Notes: a model not told the origin generated them from the sequence alone. A stretch of 64,000 nt of DNA from Nitratireductor indicus C115 (GCF_000300515.1 NZ_AMSI01000008.1:62001-126000), one strand, 5' to 3'; counted from the first letter of the stretch, positions 26,985-36,536 are shown. Program-made: numbers and translations.

Positions 26985-28028
26985 ATGAACAAATTCCTCC
27001 TTACCGCCTCGGCGGCCGCGATCGCCCTTGCCGGGTCGGTCGGCCTCGCGGAGGCGCGCGATCAGATACAGATCGCTGGATCGTCCACCGTTCTTCCCTA
27101 TGCGTCGATCGTTGCCGAGGCCTTCGGCGAGAACACCGAGTTTCCGACCCCGGTTGTCGAATCCGGTGGCTCGGGTGCCGGCCGCAAGAAGCTCTGCGAA
27201 GGCGTGGGCGAAAATACCATCGACATCGCCAATTCGTCCTCGCGCATCAAGCAGTCGGACATCGATCTCTGCGCCCAGAACGGCGTCAAGGAAATCCAGG
27301 AAGTCCGTATCGGTTATGACGGCATCGTTTTTGCGTCTGACATCAACGGTCCCGAATATGCCTTCACACCTGCCGACTGGCACAACGCGCTTGCCGCGAA
27401 GGTGGTGAAGGACGGCCAGTTGGTCGCCAATCCCTACAAGAAGTGGAACGAGATTCGCGCCGACTTGCCGGACCAGGAAATCCTGGCCTTCATCCCAGGA
27501 ACGAAGCATGGCACGCGTGAAGTGTTCGATGAGAAGGTGATCGTCGACGGCTGCGAGGAAAACGGCACCCTTGAGGCTCTGAAGGCCGCCAATGCCGGTG
27601 ACGAGAAAGCCGCCGAAAAGGAATGCATGGCGCTTCGGACTGATGGTGTGTCGATCGACATCGACGGCGACTACACCGAGACGCTCGCCCGCGTTGACGC
27701 CAACAAGAACGGCATCGGCGTGTTCGGCCTGTCGTTCTACCAGAACAACACCGACAAGCTGCGCGTCGGCACCATGGGCGGCATCGTCCCGTCCGTCGAG
27801 ACGATCGCTTCGGGCGAGTATCCGGTTTCCCGCCCGCTCTACTTCTATGTGAAGAATGCGCATCTCGACGTGATCCCGGGCCTGCAGGAATACATCGAGT
27901 TCTTCGTGTCCGACGAGATCGCCGGTCCTGACGGTCCGCTGGCCGCCTACGGCCTCGTCTCCGATCCTGAACTCGCCAAGACCCAGGAAAAGGTCAAGAA
28001 CCGTGTCCCGATGGGCGCGCTGAACTGA
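26985..28028 (+). CDS. pstS: phosphate ABC transporter binding protein
   Basis: Periplasmic phosphate-binding protein, 347 residues, signal peptide about residues 1-24 (ending GLAEA). Phosphate-site motifs AGSSTVLPYA, SGGSGAGRKK and SSRIKQSD are clear. First gene of the pst operon behind a Pho box. A hairpin terminator follows. Confidence 0.96.
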   Translation: MNKFLLTASAAAIALAGSVGLAEARDQIQIAGSSTVLPYASIVAEAFGENTEFPTPVVESGGSGAGRKKLCEGVGENTIDIANSSSRIKQSDIDLCAQNGVKEIQEVRIGYDGIVFASDINGPEYAFTPADWHNALAAKVVKDGQLVANPYKKWNEIRADLPDQEILAFIPGTKHGTREVFDEKVIVDGCEENGTLEALKAANAGDEKAAEKECMALRTDGVSIDIDGDYTETLARVDANKNGIGVFGLSFYQNNTDKLRVGTMGGIVPSVETIASGEYPVSRPLYFYVKNAHLDVIPGLQEYIEFFVSDEIAGPDGPLAAYGLVSDPELAKTQEKVKNRVPMGALN

Positions 28029-28044
28029 TCCTCGCATGATATGG

Positions 28045-28077
28045 AGACGGCGCCGACAGGCGCCGTCTCATTTTCGA
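28045..28077 (+). terminator. intercistronic terminator pstS/pstC
   Basis: Perfect 11-bp stem GAGACGGCGCC/GGCGCCGTCTC (28045-28055 with 28060-28070), 4-nt loop, then ATTTTCG. It would keep the pstS transcript in excess over the permease genes. Confidence 0.75.
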
Positions 28078-28096
28078 TCAGGGCGGATACAGGCTA

Positions 28097-29557
28097 ATGA
28101 CCCCAGGGATACTCGCAATCATCGTGCTGGTGCTCACCGTAGCCGGCTATTTCCTCGGCCGACAACGTGCGCTGGCTCTGGCCAAGCGGGAGGGCGTGCG
28201 CCTTCACTCCTTGCCCAGTCATTACGGACAAGCCGTTGCACTGTTCACCGCAGTCCCGGCCCTGCTTCTTATGGGCGCGTGGCTGTTTCTGCAGCCGCTT
28301 CTCCTCGAGAACCAGGTCAGCTCGCAGATACCGGACAGCGTGATCCCCGAGGGCGGCGCGCGAAGCCTGGTAATGGCCGATGTCCGCCGCATCGCAGACG
28401 GCATGGACCGTCTTGTCGGATCGGGGGGCCTCAACGAGGACGACCTCTCATCAATGCGCGCTGACTTCTCCAATATCCGCGGTCGTCTCGCGGAGGTTGG
28501 TGTCGCGCTCGGCTCCGATGTCGAACCAGCCGTCTTCGAAGCCGCCAAATCCTATCGCAGTATCGCTGGAACGAGTACGCTCCTGAGAAACATCGCGGTG
28601 ATCGCCGTGGCTCTCGGCTTCGGCTTTCTGGCGTGGAGGCAGGTGCGGCCGGCAATGCGTGCCCGCAATGTCAGCGAAACATTCATTCGTTCCCTCCTGA
28701 TCGGGTCATCGCTCGTCGCCATCCTGACGACGTTCGGCATCGTGACATCGCTCCTCTTCGAGACGATCCATTTCTTCCGACTGTATCCGGCTAGCGAGTT
28801 TTTCTTCTCGACGGTTTGGAATCCCCAGTTTCGCGGCGGTTCTGACCTGGGCGTCCTTCCGTTGCTCTGGGGCACATTCTACGTTTCTTTCGTCGCCCTT
28901 CTCCTGGCCGTGCCGATCGGCTTGATGATCGCAATCTATCTGGCCGAATATTCCGGCAAGGCGCTGCGCAGCTTCGCAAAACCGGCCATCGAGATTCTCG
29001 CCGGCATACCGACCATCGTCTACGGTCTTTTCGCCCTCATCACGGTCGGGCCTTTCCTGCGTGACTGGATCGCCCAGCCTCTTGGACTGGGAAGTTCGTC
29101 GTCATCCGTCCTTACCGCCGGGCTGGTCATGGGGATCATGCTGATTCCCTTCGTCTCCTCGCTGTCCGACGACGTCATTAACGCTGTGCCGCAGGCGATG
29201 CGCGACGGTTCCTACGGTCTTGGCGCCACGCAGTCCGAGACCATCAGGAAGGTCATCATGCCAGCCGCCCTCCCGGGCATCGTTGGTGCGATCCTGCTGG
29301 CGGCCAGCCGCGCCATCGGCGAGACCATGATCGTCGTCATGGGTGCAGGCGCGGCCGCGCGCCTCGGCCTCAACCCGCTGGAGGCGATGACCACGGTGAC
29401 GGTGAAGATCGTCAGCCAGCTAACCGGCGACACCGAGTTCGCCAGTCCCGAGACACTGGTCGCCTTTGCGCTCGGCCTCACGCTTTTCGTTTTCACGCTG
29501 GGCCTCAATATCCTTGCCCTCTACATCGTGCGCAAATACCGGGAGCAGTATGAATGA
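28097..29557 (+). CDS. pstC: phosphate ABC transporter permease PstC
   Basis: Inner-membrane permease, 486 residues, longer than enterobacterial PstC (about 320) because of an N-terminal extension with two helices and a periplasmic loop; this long form is common in alphaproteobacteria. The permease core has AGIPTIVYGLFALITVGPF and the EAA-like loop DGSYGLGATQSETIRKV. It overlaps pstA by 4 bp. Confidence 0.95.
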   Translation: MTPGILAIIVLVLTVAGYFLGRQRALALAKREGVRLHSLPSHYGQAVALFTAVPALLLMGAWLFLQPLLLENQVSSQIPDSVIPEGGARSLVMADVRRIADGMDRLVGSGGLNEDDLSSMRADFSNIRGRLAEVGVALGSDVEPAVFEAAKSYRSIAGTSTLLRNIAVIAVALGFGFLAWRQVRPAMRARNVSETFIRSLLIGSSLVAILTTFGIVTSLLFETIHFFRLYPASEFFFSTVWNPQFRGGSDLGVLPLLWGTFYVSFVALLLAVPIGLMIAIYLAEYSGKALRSFAKPAIEILAGIPTIVYGLFALITVGPFLRDWIAQPLGLGSSSSSVLTAGLVMGIMLIPFVSSLSDDVINAVPQAMRDGSYGLGATQSETIRKVIMPAALPGIVGAILLAASRAIGETMIVVMGAGAAARLGLNPLEAMTTVTVKIVSQLTGDTEFASPETLVAFALGLTLFVFTLGLNILALYIVRKYREQYE

Positions 29558-30906
29558 CCGACCTGACAGCAATGCCTGCCGTCGTCGATTCCCAGAGCCG
29601 CTCGCTTTTCAAGCGCGGCGAGCGTACGCGGCGGCGCCACGCGGCGGAGAAACGTTTCCGCATGATCGGCCTGGCGGCGGTCATCTTCGGCATCCTCGCA
29701 CTGTTCGGTCTGCTCGGCTCAATTCTGAATAACGGCGCCTCGTCGTTCCGGCAGACCTACATCACGCTGGACATCCACCTCGACCCCGCCAAGCTTGACA
29801 AAACGGGTGATCGCGATCCCGAAGCGCTACGTAAGCTCACGACCTTCAGCTATCAGCCGCTCATCAAGATGGCACTGGACGCACTGGTCGAAGGGAAGGG
29901 CGTGAGTGTGGAGGGGCTCACAAGCAAGGATCTGGAGGGCATGATATCGAAGGAAGCGCCAGCGGAGCTGAGGCGCTTTGTGCTCGCTCATCCCTCGAGA
30001 ATCGGTGAGACCGTCACGTTCGCGTTTCTCGCCGACGGACGTATCGATGGCTACTACAAGGGCCGGGTGACCATGGCGACGGCGGAACTCGACCGCAACG
30101 TCACCCCCGAACAATTGAGGCTGGCCGACAAGCTGAAGGATGCCGGCGTGCTGGCGACCCGGTTCAACTGGTCGTTTCTCACCGCGCCGGATGCCTCCGA
30201 CACACGGCCGGAAGCCGCGGGCCTTGGCGTCGCCATTCTGGGCTCAGCCTACATGATGCTGATCGTCCTGGTCCTATCGCTGCCGATCGGCGTGGCCGCC
30301 TCGATCTATCTCGAAGAATTCGCGCCAAGGAACAGGCTTACGGATGTCATCGAGGTCAATATCGCGAATCTTGCCGCCGTGCCCTCGATCGTGTTCGGTA
30401 TATTGGGGCTTGCGGTGTTCATCAACTATGCAGGGTTGCCGCAGTCCGCACCGATCGTCGGCGGCCTGGTTCTCACGCTGATGACGCTACCCACAATCAT
30501 CATTGCGACCCGCGCGGCGCTGAAAGCCGTGCCACCATCCATCCGCGAGGCGGCACTGGGTGTGGGAGCATCGAAGATGCAGGCCATCTTCCATCACGTT
30601 TTACCGCTTGCCGCACCGGGTATCCTGACCGGAACGATCATCGGTCTCGCCCAAGCGCTCGGCGAAACCGCACCGCTGCTGCTCATCGGCATGGTGGCCT
30701 TCGTGCGCGAGTTTCCGGCAGCGCCGCCGGGCGGCTTCTTCGATCCTGCATCCGCCCTGCCGGTTCAAGTTTACAACTGGACCCAGCGCGGCGATCCGGC
30801 GTTCATCGAGCGGGCGTCCGGTGCGATTATTGTGCTGCTGGTCTTCCTCATCATAATGAATCTGGGTGCCATCTTCCTGCGTCGCCGCTTCGAGCGTCGT
30901 TGGTAA
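29554..30906 (+). CDS. pstA: phosphate ABC transporter permease PstA
   Basis: Second permease, 450 residues, also the long alphaproteobacterial form with a DUF3333-like N-terminal region (about residues 1-180). The core has NIANLAAVPSIVFGILGLAV and the cytoplasmic loop EAALGVGASKMQAIFHHVLP. Confidence 0.95.
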   Translation: MTDLTAMPAVVDSQSRSLFKRGERTRRRHAAEKRFRMIGLAAVIFGILALFGLLGSILNNGASSFRQTYITLDIHLDPAKLDKTGDRDPEALRKLTTFSYQPLIKMALDALVEGKGVSVEGLTSKDLEGMISKEAPAELRRFVLAHPSRIGETVTFAFLADGRIDGYYKGRVTMATAELDRNVTPEQLRLADKLKDAGVLATRFNWSFLTAPDASDTRPEAAGLGVAILGSAYMMLIVLVLSLPIGVAASIYLEEFAPRNRLTDVIEVNIANLAAVPSIVFGILGLAVFINYAGLPQSAPIVGGLVLTLMTLPTIIIATRAALKAVPPSIREAALGVGASKMQAIFHHVLPLAAPGILTGTIIGLAQALGETAPLLLIGMVAFVREFPAAPPGGFFDPASALPVQVYNWTQRGDPAFIERASGAIIVLLVFLIIMNLGAIFLRRRFERRW

Positions 30907-30920
30907 CGGAGTAAAAGGAC

Positions 30921-31736
<816 letters not shown>

Positions 31737-31767
31737 CATGGAACCGCATTCTACGAGGAACATGACC

Positions 31768-32478
31768 ATGGGCGAACATACCGTCAGCTCATTCGACGAG
31801 GAACTGGGCCATATAGACCGCCTCATCCGCGAGATGGGCGATCTGGCGGGCGCGATGACGCGGGCTTCCACCAATGCACTTCTGAGTTCGGATACCGCGC
31901 TTGCCCAGCGGGTGATCTCGGACGACACCATCATGGACGCCAAGCAGCGCGAGCTGGATGAGCGCGCGATCACGCTGATCGCCAAGCGCCAGCCGATGGC
32001 GCAGGACCTGCGCGGCGTGGTCGGCGCCATTCGGATGGCCGCGGACCTGGAGCGTATCGGCGATCTGGCGAAGAACATCGCCAAGCGCGTTGGTGCGGTC
32101 GGCCAGAGCGCGACGCCGCGCACGCTGGCGCATTCCATCGACAACATGGCCGGGCTGGTGCTCGACCAGGTAAATGCGGTGGTGGATTTCTATGTCCGAC
32201 GCGAGGCGGAGCAGCTTGTGCCGCTGCGGGACGAGGATGAAAAGATCGATATCCAGTACACATCGATCTTCCGCGAACTCCTGACCTACATGATGGAGGA
32301 TCCGCGCAACATCACGGCGTGCACGCATCTTCTCTTCTGCGCGAAGAATCTGGAGCGTATCGGCGATCACGTGACCAACATTGCCGAAAACGCCTATTAT
32401 GTGATGACAGGTTCGCAGCTTCCGGTGCAGCGGCCGAAGCTCGACGAAACGCAGATGTCGGTCGAAGCCGATTCGTGA
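31768..32478 (+). CDS. phoU: phosphate signalling protein PhoU
   Basis: Cytoplasmic helical-bundle protein, 236 residues, that links Pst to the PhoR/PhoB system. Two PhoU repeats are visible with LRGVVGAIRMAADLERIGDL and CAKNLERIGDHVTNIAENAY (metal-site E/D residues). ATG at 31768 has GAGG 9 bases upstream; 31762 and 31738 are in-frame alternatives. Confidence 0.95.
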   Translation: MGEHTVSSFDEELGHIDRLIREMGDLAGAMTRASTNALLSSDTALAQRVISDDTIMDAKQRELDERAITLIAKRQPMAQDLRGVVGAIRMAADLERIGDLAKNIAKRVGAVGQSATPRTLAHSIDNMAGLVLDQVNAVVDFYVRREAEQLVPLRDEDEKIDIQYTSIFRELLTYMMEDPRNITACTHLLFCAKNLERIGDHVTNIAENAYYVMTGSQLPVQRPKLDETQMSVEADS

Positions 32479-32551
32479 CGGGGGACGGGATTGCCTCGGA
32501 TCGCTTGCGCCGCATCCGCGCGCTGTCGGGCAGGTTCGCCCGGCCGCTTCA

Positions 32552-32659
32552 TGCTTTAGAGTGGTTCATCGTTTTGTGGAAACGCTGAACCCTCAATCTC
32601 GTGCTTGTCCGCATTCATGCGGACGTCAGGCGATTCCTCCTGACTGCAAAATGTTCTAG
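32552..32659 (+). repeat. three-hairpin intergenic repeat, copy B
   Basis: Same architecture as copy A: CGTTTT/GAAACG hairpin, CCGCATTCATGCGG, then GTCAGG...CCTGAC and the tail TGCAAAATGTTCTAG. It fills most of the gap between phoU and phoB, in the same direction as transcription, so it is transcribed within the pst-pho operon. Confidence 0.8.
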
Positions 32660-32671
32660 GAGACCGGAACG

Positions 32672-33361
32672 ATGATTGCCCCCAAAGTCATGGTCGTCGA
32701 GGATGACGAACCTCTTTGCGTTCTGCTGAAATACAATCTGGAGGCCGAGGGCTACCAGGTGGAGGTCATCTCGCGCGGTGACGAGGCGGAAGTGCGGCTA
32801 CAGGAAAATGTGCCCGATCTCCTTGTGCTGGACTGGATGGTGCCTGCCGTTTCGGGCATTGAATTGTGCCGGCGGCTGCGCATGCGGCCGGAGACCGAGC
32901 GGTTGCCGGTCATCATGCTGACAGCGCGAGGCGAGGAAAGCGACCGCGTCCGCGGCCTTTCCACCGGCGCGGACGACTATCTCGTCAAGCCGTTCTCGAC
33001 GCCGGAATTCGTCGCTCGCGTGCGCGCACTTCTGCGACGCGCCAAACCGGAAGTGTTGTCCACCGTGCTTTCGGTCGGCGATATCGTGCTCGATCGCGAG
33101 TCGCACCGGGTTTATCGGCGCAAGAATGAAATCAGGCTCGGGCCGACGGAATTCCGTCTCCTGGAATTCATGATGCAGCATCCCGGACGCGTTTTTTCGC
33201 GCAGCCAGCTTTTGGACAATGTCTGGGGTGAGACGATCTATATCGATGAACGCACCGTCGACGTGCATGTCGGGCGCTTGCGCAAGGCCGTCAATCAGGG
33301 GCGCCTGCCGGATGTGATCCGCACGATCCGCGGAGCGGGATACGCAATCCGCGAAGCCTGA
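32672..33361 (+). CDS. phoB: phosphate regulon response regulator PhoB
   Basis: OmpR-family response regulator, 229 residues. Receiver domain with phospho-acceptor Asp54 (LLVLDWMVP), Thr in MLTARGE and Lys in LVKPFS. C-terminal winged helix with RVFSRSQLLDNVWG and ERTVDVHVGRLRKA. It would bind the Pho box before pstS. No phoR is present in the window. Confidence 0.96.
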   Translation: MIAPKVMVVEDDEPLCVLLKYNLEAEGYQVEVISRGDEAEVRLQENVPDLLVLDWMVPAVSGIELCRRLRMRPETERLPVIMLTARGEESDRVRGLSTGADDYLVKPFSTPEFVARVRALLRRAKPEVLSTVLSVGDIVLDRESHRVYRRKNEIRLGPTEFRLLEFMMQHPGRVFSRSQLLDNVWGETIYIDERTVDVHVGRLRKAVNQGRLPDVIRTIRGAGYAIREA

Positions 33362-33370
33362 CGGCAAAAT

Positions 33371-33399
33371 GCCAGAGCCGGTGCGGCACCGGCCCTGGC
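33371..33399. terminator. hairpin between convergent phoB and lipoprotein gene
   Basis: GCCAG-A-GCCGGTG / CACCGGC-C-CTGGC with a 3-nt loop and one A:C mismatch. No T-tract follows, so its role as a terminator is uncertain. Confidence 0.4.
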
Positions 33400-33450
33400 T
33401 GAGCTTGATGACTGGAATTCGATCATGCTGATCTTTGATCAACGACCGGA

Positions 33451-33768
33451 TCAGTGGCGCGTTGTGCGATGATCCTGCTGCATGGCGACGTTATAGCTCG
33501 TTGCAGGCTCGATGGAGCCGACGAGCTTACCATCCTTGGTGATATCCCATTCGATGGTCGCGTCCTCATATTCGAGAGCGGGGTCTACATAGACGCATGT
33601 GGCCAGAACGCGGGGAGCCTGTCCGTCGAGCTCGCGCCTTGAGGCCGGCATCTCAGCCTGACATTCCTCAAACGTCTCGTAAATCGGCGTCGGCGCGGGA
33701 AGCTCCTGGCATTCGCCCAGGTCGCCCGAGCAACCGACAATCAATAGAAGTGCAGCAATGTGTTCCAT
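33451..33768 (-). CDS. small putative lipoprotein, hypothetical
   Basis: The 105-residue product begins MEHIAALLLIVGCSGD, a short signal with a lipobox-like IVGC. It has further cysteines and an acidic C-terminal part; no family recognised. AAAGGAG sits 7 bases before the ATG, which strongly supports translation. A GGAAC-N17-CGTT match lies directly upstream, suggesting control by EcfG. Confidence 0.75.
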   Translation of the reverse strand: MEHIAALLLIVGCSGDLGECQELPAPTPIYETFEECQAEMPASRRELDGQAPRVLATCVYVDPALEYEDATIEWDITKDGKLVGSIEPATSYNVAMQQDHRTTRH

Positions 33769-33792
33769 GGCTTACTCCTTTCATTGTCTGGA

Positions 33793-33818
33793 AACGGCGG
33801 GCCATGGCCGCCGGTTCC
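33793..33818 (-). promoter_or_regulatory. EcfG-type promoter for small lipoprotein gene
   Basis: Minus-strand GGAAC (33814-33818) and CGTT (33793-33796) separated by 17 bp. Predicted transcript start is about 20 nt before the ATG at 33768. Confidence 0.6.
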
Positions 33819-33859
33819 GCGAATGCCGTGTTCCGGCCGTTTCGCCGGTTTGGTGATGC

Positions 33860-34027
33860 TTAGCTGCCGCGGCGCATCAGGCCTGCAATGAGGGAAATCG
33901 CCAGAAGCGCGAGGAAGATGAAGAATAAGATCTGGGCCATGCCGGCCGAAGCGCCAGCTATGCCGCCGAAACCAAGAGCGCCAGCGATCAGCGCTACAAC
34001 AAGAAAAACTACAGCCCAATAAAGCAT
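33860..34027 (-). CDS. DUF1328 small membrane protein
   Basis: A 55-residue protein with two hydrophobic helices: [20 protein letters not shown] and [20 protein letters not shown]. This is the DUF1328/YtjA pattern, found in stress regulons of many alphaproteobacteria. GGGAGAG precedes the ATG and a perfect EcfG-type promoter lies 34 bp upstream. Confidence 0.9.
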   Translation of the reverse strand: MLYWAVVFLVVALIAGALGFGGIAGASAGMAQILFFIFLALLAISLIAGLMRRGS

Positions 34028-34060
34028 CGGAACTCTCCCGGTGGTTATCTATGCTTCAAA

Positions 34061-34085
34061 AACGCTTGTCCTTCGGCTTGGTTCC
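34061..34085 (-). promoter_or_regulatory. EcfG-type promoter for DUF1328 gene
   Basis: Minus-strand GGAAC (34081-34085), 16-bp spacer, CGTT (34061-34064): an exact match to the alphaproteobacterial general stress promoter. Confidence 0.8.
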
Positions 34086-34108
34086 GGGAAAAACAATTTA
34101 TTAATAAA

Positions 34109-34138
34109 TAAAGCCGCCCGGAGGGCGGCTTTTCGTTT
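34109..34138 (-). terminator. Rho-independent terminator of phyR
   Basis: Perfect 7-bp stem GCCGCCC/GGGCGGC with GGA loop (34113-34129), followed on the minus strand by TTTATTTATT. It lies 19 bp past the phyR stop. Confidence 0.85.
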
Positions 34139-34156
34139 CGAAATATGTTTTGGATT

Positions 34157-34951
34157 TCAGGCGGCTGCCTTCGATTGCCGGTCGAAGAACAGAGCCTGAC
34201 TGATAAGCGCCTTGACCATGTCCGGGTTGAAGGGCTTGGTCACCAGGAACGCTGGTTCCGGCCGTTCACCGGTGAGCAGACGCTCGGGAAACGCCGTGAT
34301 GAAGATGACCGGAACGGAGGTGGATGCGAGAATTTCGTTCACGGCGTCCAGGCCGGAACTGCCGTCGGCTAGCTGGATATCGGCCAACACCATTTTCGGC
34401 TGGGTCTTTGCGAACATCGCCACCGCTTCCTTATGGGTGCGGGCGTTACCGACCACGCGGTGTCCGAGGCTCTCGACCATTTCCTCGATATCCATCGCGA
34501 TGAGCGGTTCATCCTCGATGATAAGAATTTCCGTCGCCACCTGGCGGGAAATCTCTTCGCTCGCATCACGCAACATGGCGTTGAGTGCCGTTGTGTCGAC
34601 ACCGAGTATTTCAGCCGCTTCGTTGGGATGGAAACCCTCAACGGCAACGAGAAGGAACGCCTGGCGAGGGCGCGGGGCCAATGCCGAAAGATTGCTCAGT
34701 GCATGACGCTCCCAAGCGGAGGCCGGCGATTCATCGGGGACGCGGATATCCAGCGCCTCGAAGAGGGCGACATAGAGCTTGAAGAGCGCGATCTTGTCGG
34801 TTGGAGCGTCGGGAAAGATGCTGGTATCGGCGATCAACGCCTCGAGCACCGCCGCTACTCGCGCGTCGCCGCTTGTCTGCGAGCCGGAAACGGCCCTTGA
34901 AAACCGCCGCAGATAGGGAAGCTGCGGGGCAATGCGCGCTGACAGGTTCAT
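34157..34951 (-). CDS. phyR: general stress response regulator PhyR
   Basis: Anti-anti-sigma factor of the general stress response. The 264-residue product has an N-terminal sigma-like domain (LYVALFEALDI, PRPRQAFLLVAVEGFHPNEA, VDTTALNAMLRDA) that mimics EcfG to capture NepR, and a C-terminal receiver domain with phospho-Asp191 (LADIQLADG), ITAFPERLLTGE and VTKPF. ATG at 34951 matches the family start (MNLSARIAPQLPYLRR). It is divergent from nepR-ecfG and has its own EcfG-type promoter. Confidence 0.96.
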   Translation of the reverse strand: MNLSARIAPQLPYLRRFSRAVSGSQTSGDARVAAVLEALIADTSIFPDAPTDKIALFKLYVALFEALDIRVPDESPASAWERHALSNLSALAPRPRQAFLLVAVEGFHPNEAAEILGVDTTALNAMLRDASEEISRQVATEILIIEDEPLIAMDIEEMVESLGHRVVGNARTHKEAVAMFAKTQPKMVLADIQLADGSSGLDAVNEILASTSVPVIFITAFPERLLTGERPEPAFLVTKPFNPDMVKALISQALFFDRQSKAAA

Positions 34952-35015
34952 GAGTATGTGATCTCCCTCAAAATATATGCAAATTCCAGTAAGCAGTCGC
35001 GTCAGTCGGCTTTTC

Positions 35016-35040
35016 AACGTGCGAGTCTGGAAAATGTTCC
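35016..35040 (-). promoter_or_regulatory. EcfG-type promoter of phyR
   Basis: Minus-strand GGAAC (35036-35040), exactly 16 bp, CGTT (35016-35019). It lies back to back with the nepR promoter; the two -35 elements form TGTTCC-AAACCGGT-GGAACA. Confidence 0.85.
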
Positions 35041-35048
35041 AAACCGGT

Positions 35049-35073
35049 GGAACAATTTCGTCTCATGGGCGTT
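35049..35073 (+). promoter_or_regulatory. EcfG-type promoter of nepR-ecfG
   Basis: GGAAC (35049-35053), 16 bp, CGTT (35070-35073). The predicted leader to nepR is about 90 nt. It implies positive autoregulation of ecfG. Confidence 0.85.
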
Positions 35074-35168
35074 TCGCTTCAAATCCAGGTGTGGCGTCGG
35101 GGCTTTGGGTAAGCTCCTTTCGGTGCGTCAGACGGGGCAAACAGGTAAGCAATGGACGAAAAACAGGC

Positions 35169-35375
35169 ATGAAATACGAAAAGCCAGCCAGCCAGCGTAC
35201 ATCTGGCCACCGCGGAAGTGCGGACGATCCACTCGGGGTCAACTCGGAGATCGGCCGGAAACTCAAGCAATATTACGACGATCTGGTCTCCGAAGAAATT
35301 CCGGACAAGTTCGCCATGCTTCTCACTCAGCTTGAAGCAAGTGAACGTTCGCAGCAGGGCGAAGATAAGGACTGA
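35169..35375 (+). CDS. nepR: anti-sigma factor NepR
   Basis: A 68-residue protein that binds EcfG or, under stress, phosphorylated PhyR. The core IGRKLKQYYDDLVSEEIPDK followed by FAMLLTQLE matches NepR. ATG at 35169 has a weak ribosome-binding site; the frame stays open to 34977. It ends 5 bp before ecfG, so the pair is translationally close. Confidence 0.9.
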   Translation: MKYEKPASQRTSGHRGSADDPLGVNSEIGRKLKQYYDDLVSEEIPDKFAMLLTQLEASERSQQGEDKD

Positions 35376-35380
35376 TTTTC

Positions 35381-35932
35381 ATGAGTGTCTACTCGGGGTT
35401 CCGCGAAGATCTGCTCGGTACCGTGCCCAGCTTGCGGGCATTTGCGGTGTCGTTGGCGAAAAATGCGGATCGGGCCGACGATCTGGTGCAGGAAACGCTC
35501 GTCAAGGCGTGGGACAAACAGCAGAGCTTTCAGCCGGGAACGAACCTGAAGGCCTGGTTGTTCACGATCCTGCGCAACGAGTTCTATTCACAGATGCGCA
35601 AGCGCAAACGCGAGGTCGAAGACAGCGATGGCGCCATCACAGCGCGCCTTTCCGTGCACCCCGCGCAGGAAGGATCCGTTGACCTCAAGGATTTCCGCAA
35701 GGCGCTGGAGCAACTGCCGGAAGATCAGCGCGAGGCGATCATCCTGATCGGTGCTTCCGGATTTTCCTACGAGGAGGCTGCGGAAATCTGCGGCTGCGCG
35801 GTCGGAACCATCAAGAGCCGGGTAAGCCGTGCGCGCAACCGGTTGCAGGACATACTGGAGATTTCCGGCGAAAGCGATTTCGGACCGGATGCCATCTCCG
35901 CACAGATCACGAACACGGCGTTCGTCGCCTAA
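35381..35932 (+). CDS. ecfG: general stress ECF sigma factor EcfG
   Basis: ECF15-group sigma factor, 183 residues. Region 2: NADRADDLVQETLVKAWDK and NLKAWLFTILRNEFYS; region 4: LPEDQREAIILIGASGFSYE and AVGTIKSRVSRARNRL. AAGGA sits in the nepR tail 10 bases upstream. It should recognise the GGAAC-N16-CGTT sites around it. Confidence 0.95.
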   Translation: MSVYSGFREDLLGTVPSLRAFAVSLAKNADRADDLVQETLVKAWDKQQSFQPGTNLKAWLFTILRNEFYSQMRKRKREVEDSDGAITARLSVHPAQEGSVDLKDFRKALEQLPEDQREAIILIGASGFSYEEAAEICGCAVGTIKSRVSRARNRLQDILEISGESDFGPDAISAQITNTAFVA

Positions 35933-35981
35933 ATTCAGCGATGCTGGATCAGAATCCGGGAAATATTTCAGGAGGAGCCCC

Positions 35982-36389
35982 TCAGTTTGGCGGGCTTTCT
36001 TCTTGTTCCAGTGCATCGGGGGCTGCGATTGCGGCCACCAATGCTTCGATCAGATCGCTTTCGCGATAGGGCTTCTCGACGACGCGAATGCCGGCGAAGG
36101 GCTCAAAAACCGTATGGTTGGCGGCATAGCCAGAGGCAAAGATGAAAGGAATACGGCGAGTTTGCAGAAGCTTTGCGAACTCGTCGGTCCATTGCTCGGA
36201 AATCTTAATATCGAGAATGGCGCTTGAAATCTTCCGTGCATCCAGAAGATCGGCCTGGAGGCTCTCGAAGGAATCGATCGTCACAACGTCGACGGCGCCG
36301 TGTTCGCGGCAGAGTTCCTCGACATTCATGGCGATCAGCGCTTCGTCTTCCACCAGAAGGACACAGGCACCGTTAAGAGGCTTTACCAA
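35982..36389 (-). CDS. single-domain response regulator
   Basis: A 135-residue stand-alone receiver domain: acidic pair VEDEALIAMN, phospho-Asp60 (SAILDIKI), FASGYAA in place of the Thr motif and Lys in VVEKPYRESDL. There is no output domain. The start is TTG at 36389, supported by AAAGGA 7 bases upstream. It lies convergent to ecfG, as stand-alone receivers that tune HWE-type stress kinases often do; that role is inference. Confidence 0.85.
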   Translation of the reverse strand: MVKPLNGACVLLVEDEALIAMNVEELCREHGAVDVVTIDSFESLQADLLDARKISSAILDIKISEQWTDEFAKLLQTRRIPFIFASGYAANHTVFEPFAGIRVVEKPYRESDLIEALVAAIAAPDALEQEESPPN

Positions 36390-36536
36390 GGGGCGTCCTT
36401 TCTGAGCCAGCTAGTTATGCGATTCAATCTCACCCCGCGTGGTGTTTGTCATTAAAAAAAGACATGCCTCTGTGTTTTGGGAACCATTTGGTTTTTGGGC
36501 GCTTTTCCGTCCGCTGGAACAAAATGGGGGCACAGG

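Noticed and set aside
36480-36504. GGAAC-N16-GCTT before the Crp/Fnr gene as an EcfG promoter
   Set aside because: The -10 element departs from CGTT, so I do not count it with the exact matches.
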